Source: Pleurotus ostreatus/Saccharomyces cerevisiae fusant (taxonomy: Eukaryota > Opisthokonta). Taken from it: DNA of 18,187 bases. How positions within the stretch are numbered: the first letter of the stretch is position 1; each line of letters opens with the position of its first letter. Of this stretch, positions 7,279 to 15,749 are shown one piece after another. Under the pieces are notes generated by a model. It ran no database searches. It was not told the origin of the DNA and worked only from the letters and a program-made list of their open reading frames with translations. Location of the stretch: the NCBI GenBank assembly GCA_024196135.1, contig JAMQCK010000661.1, positions 1 through 18,187 of the forward strand, in the 5' to 3' direction. Made by a program: the position numbers and the translations under genes.

Positions 7279-10200
7279 CTACCCCTTCTTGGGAGCCTTG
7301 TCTCGAGAGCGCAACGTACGCGTGCTTGGCTCCACAGTCACCTTCTTGCGTACCCTCTTGGGCGCTGCCTTGCCTCTAGCATGATGCGTAGATGGTCCTG
7401 GTCCTGCTTGCGCCGGCGGCTCGGTGACTGCAGGCGCCCGTTTGGCCTTCTTCGCCGCCCGCGGCTCTCCCATGTCCTCGTCTGGGTCGTCGGGCTCGGA
7501 TCGCTTGAGTGGGTTGTCAGGGTTGACAGGTATAGCTCCTGTGCCACCACTGCCACTACCACCACCACCTCCACCGCCGCCGTCTTGAGCAGGGTTCACG
7601 CTAGCCGGGACGGCGGCTACATCGGCAGGACCGTTGTTTCCAAGAGCAGCATTGACGGGGTTGTCAGTACTTTCGTTGTTGGAGATACTGATGGATGCGA
7701 GACCGTCGAGCGCCGCTTGAGTATTCTCGCCATACAGGGGTTTACGCAGTGGCAAGCTACCAGTAATGTTCGTCTGACCGTCACGGTCGTTCGTGCCGTT
7801 GTCGCCAGTCTCGGTATGTAGCCCAGTTGATCCGGAGTCGGGTTCGAGATCTTGAGTAGCAGTACGCACAGACTCACGACTATGCATGCGAGGAGCGAGC
7901 GGAACGGCGGTCGTAGACGCAGATACTCCTGGTGGAGCTGAAGGAGTCGCTAGAGAGCCTCTTTCGGTCGTAACCACTGGAGCGTTGATAGAGCGCGGCT
8001 GCACTGAGGCCGTATCACGTCGCCAACGATCACTAGAGTTGACAGTACCATTCGTTGAGCCGTCAACAGTGCGAAGAGGGGCGGAAAGGGTCGAGACGTC
8101 CTGCGCATGACCTTGGATTTCCCCTTCATCGCGAGGTGTCGTCGAGGTACCGCCACTGAGGCCAGCGTCGTCGCCAAGTCCGACGACGGCCGAGTCATTA
8201 AAGGTGGCTCTTGTGCCCTCTTCGTACAAGCGCCGAGAATCGGGACCGCTGCCAATTACCGCGGCGTTCACATTGGCCATGAGGGGTGGGGGACCGTCGT
8301 CGACCTTGCTGTCTTGATAGTCCATACGACTGGAAGGCGTACGAGCGGAGGGCACATCAGAGAGGTCGGCGGCCGCGTTCGGCGCAAGTTCTACCTCGTG
8401 CATGGTGACGTCGATGTCGAGAGCGGCGTAAGGCTCGCCTGTTGCCCCATCATTCTCGATGGGCAAGGACCGAGCTTCGTTGTCGTTGTGCGAGAGTTCG
8501 TCTTCGTGCGTCTCCTGGTATTGTTCCACGTTCCGAGTCCCTTCGCCAGTATCAGCAGGTTGGCCCGACGGGATTTCGAGGTTGGCGGATCCAGGAGCGC
8601 CCGCGGACGATGGAGCGTCGGCAGTCGCAGCTACAGCGGTGGGACCGGAAGAGCCAGACGCAGAGAGCGTCTCCGAAGCAGAGGGCGTGGCGTCGGCGGT
8701 CGGGTCGACAGTCGGTGAGGGCGGGAAAGCAGGATAGAGCTGGTTGACACGCTCCATCATGTTTGCAAGTGCTTGATCGGAAGCGGGCGAGCCCCATTGA
8801 ACAAGTCGACTCCATGGGTTGCAAGTCCTGAACGGGCGCGTCTCGTCCGTGTAGTCCTGCCATTTCGCCTCCACTTTGTTGCGCCCAGGGATGCGCTCGA
8901 ACTCGTTCCAGCACCAATAGTCGCTCACCATAACAACGCCAACGACATTGTGCTGGTGATCCCAAACGTCGCTATTCATCAAGTACAATACCTGAAAGAC
9001 GGTGATCTTGTCAAAATGTACATGGGGATATTCAACGCGTACCTGAATCATAAGAGAGAGTATCCCTTTGTACAGTCGCGTATACATCTTCTTGGTAAAT
9101 CGCCCTTTCTTGTTGGCGCGCGAGGGTGATCGCTTGCCTTCGCACAGTATCGCGATGTAAAATTCGGCGAATGATTCGAATTTCTTGAAGGCACGCGCCG
9201 TGTTGCAAACCTCATCGTGGGGAGAGGAGTCAGACTCGTCGAATACCATGTCACGATCCAACCAGCTGAGAGCCTCGCAATCCGCCTGCGACTGGTCTTG
9301 TTGTCCGGACGACAACGCCGACGTGGTACTGGCTTGTTTTGGCGTGCGCGGCCTCAGCTTGAAACCACAGGGTGACGGGGTCACGATGGGCGGATTAGGT
9401 TGATATTCGTCGTCGTCGTCGTCGTCGTCGTCGTCATCCGAATCGTCGTCATTCCAGTCCTCGTCTTCCGGGTCCTCGCCTGCATCGTCATCTTCATTCT
9501 GGTGAGATCTGAATTGCGGAACAAAGTCGGAGGGAACGCCGTGAGGGACAGTCTTTGTACGACTATAACCTTCACGCAGTTCGGCGCATGCTGAGTAGAC
9601 TTGCGTATGATCCAAAGTCTTGTTCGGAAAACGCGGTATGAGGACTCCAAAATCTGTGATGACCTTCTTTCTCGCTCCGGTGTCAGTCGTGCGGATGCTG
9701 TCGAGCGACAGATCGTAGGTCTGCTCCTCCTTCTCCTCGGGTTGGAAAATAGAGAGTTTCTCGCGGGAAGGGCTTGGGGGCGAAGGCGAAGAGGGCACGG
9801 AGCGCTTATCCAGCGCAGCGTCTATATGAACACGACTGGTTTCGCTAGTTTGAGGTTGCAGAAGCAGGTTGATCCCAGATGCCTGGAGATAGAAAGTCAA
9901 GATTGAACGAATATTACCAAGAAGACTTTCAGTGAACGCACCTGGGCATCGGCACGCGAATTTCCCTTGTCTTCGAGGTTACACTCGGAATCGTACTCGG
10001 CGTCAGGAGTGTACTCGTCGTCCAACGTGGCGGTGTTACGGGTCAACAAGGCCTCCGACCTTCGTTGCTCGCTGGAAGTCGCCGAGCTACGGTTGTCAAC
10101 ATTCTGCGATGATTAGTTTCATCGGAGGTGAACCGAGCGTGAAAGCCCTCACCTTGACGGACCCTAAATTCAGCACAGCGGCACCTGCAGGACCACCGGA

Positions 10201-10700
10201 CGAAGTGCTTGTTTTTGATCGCTGTGCGTAACACAAAGTGAGTGATTGCTCTGACAAGGATGGCTATAATACTCGTACTTGGGCATCCGCAGACTCGTCT
10301 GTTCTTGACACGGCCGCAGAGGATGCGTCGTCCTGAGATTCAGCGTCAGCGACAACGTCGAAATGATGATCACTGCACGCACCTTCTTGGCGCTCGAGGG
10401 GTCATTGGGCGTCGTGGAAGAGGTTGTCGCCTTCTTGCCTTCCTCGATTAGTTTGGGTTCCCTGTGCGGGGTTGACCACAGCTTCGCCTGGGGGACTACA
10501 ACGCCTATCCTATACATGTATTTTTCGACGGCCCAAGTGAAGGCAGTCGCCCAGAAGGGATAGTCCTCGTGCTCCGTATGGAAGATATTCGTATGCATCG
10601 CAACGTGTAGCAGCGGAAGCATCTGTTCATAGTGAGATCGCAGTGGTCGAGACACAAGCTGCTGATGTTGAGCCTCGGAGTGAGTGGCGCTCGATGGCAT
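7279..10700 (-). CDS. L1: large acidic L-family protein, likely nuclear, about 1051 aa
   Basis: Family not recognised. Six exons, all phase 0: 10700-10383, 10332-10279, 10221-10153, 10103-9942, 9882-9043 and 8991-7279. The start at 10700 (MPSSATH) is preferred because paralogue L2 begins MPS there. An in-frame ATG at 10742 would add 14 residues. Exon 1 carries a conserved segment with MHTNIFHTEHEDYPF near residue 40. An acidic linker with ten consecutive Asp lies at about 331-360. Residues about 406-566 form the block shared with L2: SWLDRD, DEVCNTARAFKKF, FYIAILCEGKRS (Glu449, Lys451), LSLMIQ across the last splice, then VVGVVMVSDYWCWNEFER and RLVQWGSPASD. The following 400 residues look disordered (Ser, Thr, Gly, Pro, Asp). 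The end is basic, with AAKKAKR and RGKAAPKRVRKK, consistent with nuclear targeting. It is divergent from S4. The last intron (8992-9042) is 51 nt and stop-free. Confidence 0.8.
7543..7583 (-). repeat. Gly-codon low-complexity tract in L1
   Basis: A CCA/CCG/CCT triplet run on the plus strand encodes a run of eight glycines followed by SGSGGTG near the L1 C-terminus. It is an in-frame simple repeat likely to vary in length between strains. Confidence 0.7.
9407..9435 (-). repeat. (TCG)n microsatellite encoding poly-Asp in L1
   Basis: Uninterrupted TCG triplets on the plus strand, read as GAC on the gene strand, encode the longest Asp run of the acidic linker. L2 has a related acidic linker but with an AAG run instead (16898-16913), so the linker expands independently in the two paralogues. 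Confidence 0.8.
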
Positions 10701-10742
10701 CTGCGCCGCGGGGGCGCCATCGCCACCTGTCGAACCGGTCAT

Positions 10743-11027
10743 CGGGGTGGCAGAGGAGGAAAAGGAGGGGTATGCGAGGGCGACTACGGCGTTATATATG
10801 TGACCGGAGGGGCGTGACCATCTTACTGGTCCTCGTGTTCGGTCGCTCCATGCAGTCGAACAGTGAACTCGCGTATATGACCGGCCTCTTTTCCCCCTTA
10901 TGGCGGAAGATGGCAGAAGGCGAGGCAGTCACGTGGGCGCGAGACTCGTGACAACGTGACGGCCGCTTCTGCAACTTGCCTCTTACCATCACTCGCACCT
11001 CTTCGGACCCAAATCGTCATCTCGGTC
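10743..11027. promoter_or_regulatory. Divergent promoter between L1 and S4
   Basis: This spacer separates head-to-head genes L1 (minus) and S4 (plus). On the L1 strand a TATATAA box lies at 10798-10792, about 92 bases before the preferred L1 ATG (50 before the alternative ATG at 10742). CAGTCACGTG, containing an E-box, is at 10926-10935. The 60 bases before the S4 ATG (GCAACTTGCCTCTTACCATC and GACCCAAATCGTCATCTCGG) match the leaders of S2 and, partly, S1 and S3. TATATG at 10874-10879 could serve S4. Shared bidirectional control is inferred from the layout. Confidence 0.6.
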
Positions 11028-11567
11028 ATGCAGTCTACCACGCCTCTTCCATACGTGCCACTCTCCGCTCTTAGCGGCGGCGAACAAATACCGTTGCGCG
11101 AGTACACCATCGTCTGCCCCAAAATCATCCCGGACGGCGTCAATCTTCGCGACAGGAGTGTTGAGCACCGGTTCAAGCAGGCGCCTCCTACCTACCTGTT
11201 CGGGTATCTAGTATCACCTAAGAAGGTGTACGAGATGCTCAGGCAGAAAGGGAAGGCCAGCAAGACCATGACAGCCACGCTCAATGGATACCTCGGATTC
11301 ATCAAAAAGCACTCTGGTATAACATGGGGAAACGGCCTGGAGAAGGTCCACGTCAAAGGGGAGGAGGCTTGGCTCATCTACACGGCGCAGTCGCTGCGAA
11401 AGGAGGAGATACTCGAGATCGACCAGGCGAATCGAGATGGCTTCCGCCGCTTGATCGGCGCGACCGAAGATCCCATGCTCATCACCTATGAACACCCGAA
11501 GGTGCGTCTTTACGCCGTGCGCTATGCTCTCGGGACTGACTTCTTACACTAGCGCTTCATCTGTTGA
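11028..11567 (+). CDS. S4: small S-family protein, subfamily A, 162 aa, paired with L1
   Basis: Function unknown. Exon 1 is 11028-11501 (158 codons from MQSTTPLPYVPLSAL). A 51-nt intron, 11502-11552, starts GTGCGT and ends CACTAG. Exon 2 is 11553-11567 and encodes RFIC-stop. Core motifs are intact: PPTYLFGYLVSPKKVYEML, GFIKKHSGITWGNGLEK, GEEAWLIYTAQSLRKEEI. By eye it is about 80% identical to S1, with identical exon lengths. Unlike S1 and S2, the acceptor TAG is in frame, so unspliced RNA would end after DFLH without the RFIC tail. It is transcribed divergently from L1 across about 300 bases and followed in the same direction by S5. Its leader is conserved with those of S2 and S1. The strong conservation with copies 8 kb away suggests recent spread or gene conversion. 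Confidence 0.87.
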
Positions 11568-12183
11568 CGACGCGTCCTCCCTCAATGTCATCTTGCCTTC
11601 TATCATCGTTGGGCGCGGCATGGTTGCTCGCCGCCGAGTCGGACTCTATGGAACGGTTTTTCTTGGTCGCATCCCCTGTATCATGTATCATACCCTCATG
11701 TTGCGTATTCTATACCACGTCTTGTCATCGTCGCAGATTATGCGTTACCTCGATGGTGACTTGAATGCATCCTCCACTACCCAAGATTTGACACTGGACC
11801 CGCTTCTGCTTCCGTATTCTGTACATACTACGAGAAAGTTCTTTGGGAAGGGAGGTGGACTCGAGATCGTATTCGTCTGCGCGCGGTCACCCAATCGTCT
11901 TATCCTCGCTCGTTGCGTGAGCTGTGCTTTCGGGAATCGACGGCATTTCCCGATGTTCCAGTTTCGCGTCGCGCCCCGTTTCCGCTCTAAACATCCACCG
12001 ACGAGATCTTCTTCTTTCAAGAGGGACCTACCGATATTGTTCGGAGGCGGGTCCGCATTTTTGAAGCAATCTAGGATCGAGGCTGCGCGGACGGTCGTGT
12101 GAGCTTGGACCGTGTCGCGTGGAGACTTGATCTCTTGCCTCCGACCGCCATCATCCTTGCCACTCGTCGCTCGCCCGCTGACC
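11568..12183. other. Spacer between S4 and S5
   Basis: About 616 bases with the S4 3' flank and the S5 promoter. A plus-strand frame that starts inside S4 and runs to 12102 looks like chance, because it ignores the S4 splice structure and has no paralogue. The right part holds the S5 upstream element at 11938-11985 and a leader shared with S6. Confidence 0.5.
11938..11985 (+). promoter_or_regulatory. S5 upstream element shared with S1 and S2
   Basis: GACGGCATTTCCCG followed by AGTTTCG and CGC-rich sequence aligns without gaps to the S1 and S2 upstream blocks in the same orientation, about 70% identical over 47 bases by eye. It lies about 245 bases from the S5 ATG, further out than in S1 and S2. 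A shortened form appears in the S6/L2 spacer near 15699-15733. Confidence 0.45.
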
Positions 12184-12733
12184 ATGACATCTACGATCGC
12201 CCAGACCAGCTCTTCTATACCTACTCTCGGTGATGCAGTATCATCGGGTGAGCGGAAGCTGCGTGAAGTAACTGTCACAGTCCAGGATGTCGTCCCGCCC
12301 CAAGTCAAACCCAACGACAGGAGTGTCACACACTTCTACGTACAGGCGCGCCCCACCTATGTACTCGGCTATTTCATGTCGCCGAGGAAGCTCTACGAGA
12401 GCGCTCAGAAGAGCGGGAAGGCAGAAGCGACTATGAAGGCTACTCTTGACAAATACCTCGCATACGTGAAGGAACACGGTGGGATAACATGGGGTGATGG
12501 GCTGGAGAGGAGAATGTTAGGGGGAGAGGAAAGGTGGCTGTTCTGGCTGATAAGATCGGAGCGCAAGGAGGATATCTACACCGTAGAATTGGAGGTGGTA
12601 GAGGGATTCCGGAGACTCCTTGGCGTTGGCGTGGATCCCGCCATCATCATTTACAAAGCCCCCAAGGTGCGTTGCTCGCACTTGCGTCGTGTATCGCCTT
12701 CTAACATGCATTGCGTAGTACTATATATGCTGA
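12184..12733 (+). CDS. S5: small S-family protein, subfamily B, 165 aa
   Basis: Function unknown. Exon 1 is 12184-12666 (161 codons from MTSTIAQTSSSIPTLGD). A 52-nt intron, 12667-12718, starts GTGCGT and ends GCGTAG. Exon 2 is 12719-12733 and encodes YYIC-stop. By eye it is about 70% identical to S6 and much more distant from S1-S4, but it keeps the family skeleton: GERKLRE near 22-28, RPTYVLGYFMSPRKLYE near 58-74, GITWGDGL, GGEERWLFWL, RKEDIYT and a Pro-Lys just before the intron. The leader (CATCATCC, GCTCGCCCGCTGACC before ATG) matches that of S6 closely. It has no L gene on its own 5' side. It is tandem with S4 and convergent with ATP10 downstream. Confidence 0.85.
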
Positions 12734-13145
12734 CGGCGTACTACTGTCCTGCGATTGGGTAACCGCCCCCAAGGGATAACCCTCCGCTTGTGCAGCAGAT
12801 GTTCGTGTCATTCATTGCTCTGCGCGCTGCTTTGATCTCGAAAGGAGTTGTTACACGCGACTGTACTATACCTGCGTACGAAAGATACCTTTTCCATGCC
12901 CATTCGACGCCGTGGAGCTTGGGCTGCAGTGCCCCGGTCTGCTCGCCACTCACTGGCAAGAGATTGTCTCAGGCGCGCGTGCAGGCCGATGCCGGCCGAC
13001 ACTCGAGCACGAGAGATGGTCCAATTTCGCCCTGTTTTCCAATGCACACGCCAAAGATGAAGATCCCCCATCTATTCGGTAGCACCGGGTAGAAAATAGA
13101 GGGAGCGGAGGACATACATGATGGTATGCTAGGTGCCGCAGCGAA
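12734..13145. other. Convergent 3' spacer between S5 and ATP10
   Basis: About 410 bases between the stop codons of two convergent genes. Short reading frames occur on both strands (for example 12790-13092 plus and 12808-13071 minus), but none has a paralogue, domain or splice context. It is treated as 3' untranslated and intergenic DNA. Confidence 0.5.
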
Positions 13146-14383
13146 CTATGCGCTGCCGCTCTTCTCCTTGACCGTCCCCTCCACCGCCTCCTTCGCCTTA
13201 TCCCTGTACTCCGCACTCTTCGGTTCCCTCTCCCACCGTCGCAAGAGTACGCCCGTGCACGTCCTGAGGGCCTCAATCTCAGAGTCTTCGGGCTCGCCGC
13301 CCGCTGCCCAGCGAATCTTGAGGTTCTCATCGATGAGATAGACGTAGCCGACCTATGTGAGAGTTAATTCGGTCAACATGGATGAGAACGCGGTGGAGGG
13401 GGGGGAGGGAGAGAGGATGTAGGATAGTCGTGTGTGAGTATGAAGGAGTGCCCCTCACCTTCTCATTGTCCATTCCAATCGGGCCCCTCAGATACTCCAT
13501 ATTCTGGCTAGACACCAGGTAATGGTCGTGCTCCGCCTCCGGCACCTGCTTTTTGATCGAGTTCGTGAATAGAGAGACGAGGAAGCTCTTGAGCAGGTTC
13601 TCTTGCAGGTTGATTTGTACATGCTGGAAGAGCGGGTGCTGCGCGTAGGCGGAGAGGGTAGGCTGCACGAGACGCGCAGAGTGGATCTCGGAGATGCGCG
13701 TGCTGAGGAGGGAGAGGACGGTGATGCGGCCAAAGCAGAGAGTGGTGGTGTGCCGCTGGTTGCCTAGTAGGGACTTGCCGGTGATATTGGGAAAGAAGAG
13801 GGCTTTCTGGAGGCAACGTCAGTGGGGTACGAGAAGGAAGGGGATAGAGAGGGAGAGAGGAGGAGCGAGGTAAGGAGAACGGATGGACGCACATCCTCGC
13901 GAATAGCCTGCTTCGGTGCTATCCAGGTCTTCCCGCCGTGGTGCCGGGTGTTGATCATGTCCTCGTAGTAGCTCTTCCCTGCCTGTCGCAGTCTGTAGCA
14001 GCGCGTTAGTGAGTCGGTCAAGAGGACAACTACTGGCAAACGCACAGATGCTGCCTCTCCTTCTGCACGCCCTCGGGGTTGAGCATGATCTGCTCTAACC
14101 GCTCCTTCCTGCTCTGCTTCTCTACAGTAGGGCGCTCTCGCACGCCGAGCGCGCGTCGTAGGCCAGGAAGCGGCTGGTCTGACGGAGTGGGGCGCTTCAC
14201 TATCGGCGGCGGGGCCGTCAGCGGTTTTCGCGGGGATGCCGAGGCTTGCGAAGCTGGTGAGGATTGCGTGCCAATTGTGGATTGGGCAGCAGCACTAGGT
14301 GGCGGCGTCCCCTTCGTCGACGCATGACGCGCTGCGTGTACAAGCGTGCGCCGACATGATGGAAGTCGACGAGAGAGCAACAT
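13146..14383 (-). CDS. ATP10: Mitochondrial ATP synthase assembly factor ATP10, 330 aa
   Basis: Four exons: 14383-14046, 13992-13893, 13806-13459 and 13352-13146, with all phases matching. ATP10 is a mitochondrial protein of the inner-membrane/matrix side needed to assemble the F0 sector, acting on subunit 6 in yeast. The N-terminus (MLLSRRLPSCRRTLVHAARH) is a clear mitochondrial presequence. The family core starts at about residue 147 with KALFFPNITGKSLLG, then TTLCFGRITVLSLLSTRISE, HVQINLQENLLKSFLVSLF, and HYLVSSQNMEYLRGPIGMDN. The last exon opens with VGYVYLIDENLKIRWAAGG, typical of the ATP10 C-terminal region. The third intron is longer than most here (106 nt). It is convergent with S5 and upstream of S6, with no sign of functional linkage to the S/L genes. 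Confidence 0.95.
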
Positions 14384-14994
14384 TTCGCGATCGGCGCAGC
14401 GGCGGCGGTCCCCGTCATCGACGCTGTCTGCGTTTCGGGCCGACCAGCCGTCGTTGGTTCAGGTAGGGGCGCGCTTGTTGGCGTTGACGTTGAGGCCTGG
14501 CTCCGAGCTCAGACGCGTCCGTTGAACGCGTCCGTATGGCTCATTATTCTTTCCGACGAACCCATACAGCCTCCTCACTAGACCTTGTACAGTACACCAC
14601 AAATCATCGCACGCAACGTCCTCTGTAACAATGCATTCTCGCTGTCAGCTTCTCAACCCCCCGAGAGAGCACTCAGACTTTGATTGGCTCTAAAACCGCC
14701 ACCATAACACTGCCGACCGATATGGTTGCGAGTTGGATTCATACCAAAGCTTTGTCTGCGATTGACTGGCATTCTAAGGGCGGGAGCTCGCGCGCTTGTA
14801 ACGATCGCGAGGGGCTCGCGGTGTGGCCACTAAGCGTCACACAACTGAATGAGCATGGGGAATGGTATCGTTGGTGCGCAGGTATAGTACAACTGTGATG
14901 GCAAGTTCGTCCGTAATCCACTGAGCAATGATGAACAACGCCTCCGGTCAGACGGTGGATCCTCCCAACCCGGCCGTCGCATAGGGATGCGTTA
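14384..14994. other. Spacer between ATP10 and S6
   Basis: About 610 bases containing the ATP10 promoter side and the S6 3' flank. A minus-strand frame covers its right part as the end of a long out-of-frame reading over S6, and a plus-strand frame runs 14680-14898. Neither has support. No repeat or RNA gene was recognised. Confidence 0.5.
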
Positions 14995-15547
14995 TTAGCA
15001 TATGAAGTGCTAGGAAACCGCAGATCAGAAAGGAGACATACGGCGCAAGCGCAAGCAAACGCACCTTTGGATGATTGTAGATGATGATGCCGGGATCTAC
15101 GCAAGCACCCAGCAGTGTCCGGAATTCCGCAACCAGCTCCAACTCCGCGGTGTACATATCCTCCTTGCGCTGCGACCTCACCAACCAGAACAGCCATCTT
15201 TCCTCTCCCGCTAGGATCTCCCTCTTCAGTCCATGACCCCACGTTATCCCACTTCGTTCCTTTATGTCCGCGAGGTACTTGTCGAGTGTAGCCGTCATAG
15301 TCGCTTCTGCCCTCCCGCTCTCCTTCATGCTCTCGTACAGCATCCTCGGCGACATGAAGTAGCCGAGTAGATAGGTGGGGCGCGCCTGCGCGTAGCAGTG
15401 CTTGACTTTCTTGTCGTTGAGATTGACATGGGGCGGCACGATATCCTGGACTGTGATAGTGACTTCGCGCAGTTTCCGCTCCCCAGACGCTACAGCATCG
15501 CCGAGAGTCGCCAAGGACGTGCTGCTTTGTGTAGTCGTAGATGCCAT
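14995..15547 (-). CDS. S6: small S-family protein, subfamily B, 165 aa, paired with L2
   Basis: Function unknown. Exon 1 is 15547-15065 (161 codons from MASTTTQSSTSLATLGD). A 55-nt intron, 15064-15010, starts GTGCGT and ends TCCTAG. Exon 2 is 15009-14995 and encodes HFIC-TAA. Exon lengths equal those of S5. Conserved points are GERKLREVTITVQD, RPTYLLGYFMSPRMLYES, GITWGHGLKR, AGEERWLFWLVRSQRKED and NHPK at the splice. A second minus-strand frame stays open across the whole gene (14739-15773), but it lacks the family motifs and is judged a shadow. It is divergent from L2 with about 200 bases between start codons. The S6 leader is shared with S5, not with S1-S4, so pairing with an L gene exists in both S subfamilies. 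Confidence 0.86.
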
Positions 15548-15749
15548 GGTCAGCGGGCGAGCGAGTGGCGAGGGTGATGATGGTAGAAAGCAGAAGTCGG
15601 ATCACCCACGCGACGCGACTTATGCTCGCGTACTCATGGCAATCACGTGCGCGTAATATACAAACCTCCATTGTTCGACCACATGGTGTTGTTGATTTGA
15701 ACGCGGCCACTCGCTTTGAAACGGATACCGTCTCTTGCTTTCTCCCGTC
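15548..15749. promoter_or_regulatory. Divergent promoter between S6 and L2
   Basis: A 202-base spacer between the start codons of S6 (minus) and L2 (plus). It contains CACGTG at 15644-15649 and TAATATA at 15654-15660 (TATATTA for S6). GACGGTATCCG and CCGCGTTC on the S6 strand near 15733-15699 look like a shortened form of the S1/S2/S5 upstream element. The 70 bases nearest S6 match the S5 leader. The layout parallels the L1/S4 spacer. Confidence 0.6.

Noticed and set aside
8107..8718. A 203-codon plus-strand frame
   Set aside because: It is antisense to the low-complexity part of L1, and its Arg/Gly/Val-rich composition is that of a shadow.
7279..10700. L1 as a transposon-derived gene
   Set aside because: No terminal inverted repeats, target duplications, reverse transcriptase or DDE-type motifs were found, and the multi-intron structure conserved with L2 argues for an ordinary host gene.
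11488..12102. A 204-codon plus-strand frame overlapping the end of S4
   Set aside because: It begins inside S4 in another frame, runs through the S4 intron and the S5 promoter element, and has no paralogue.
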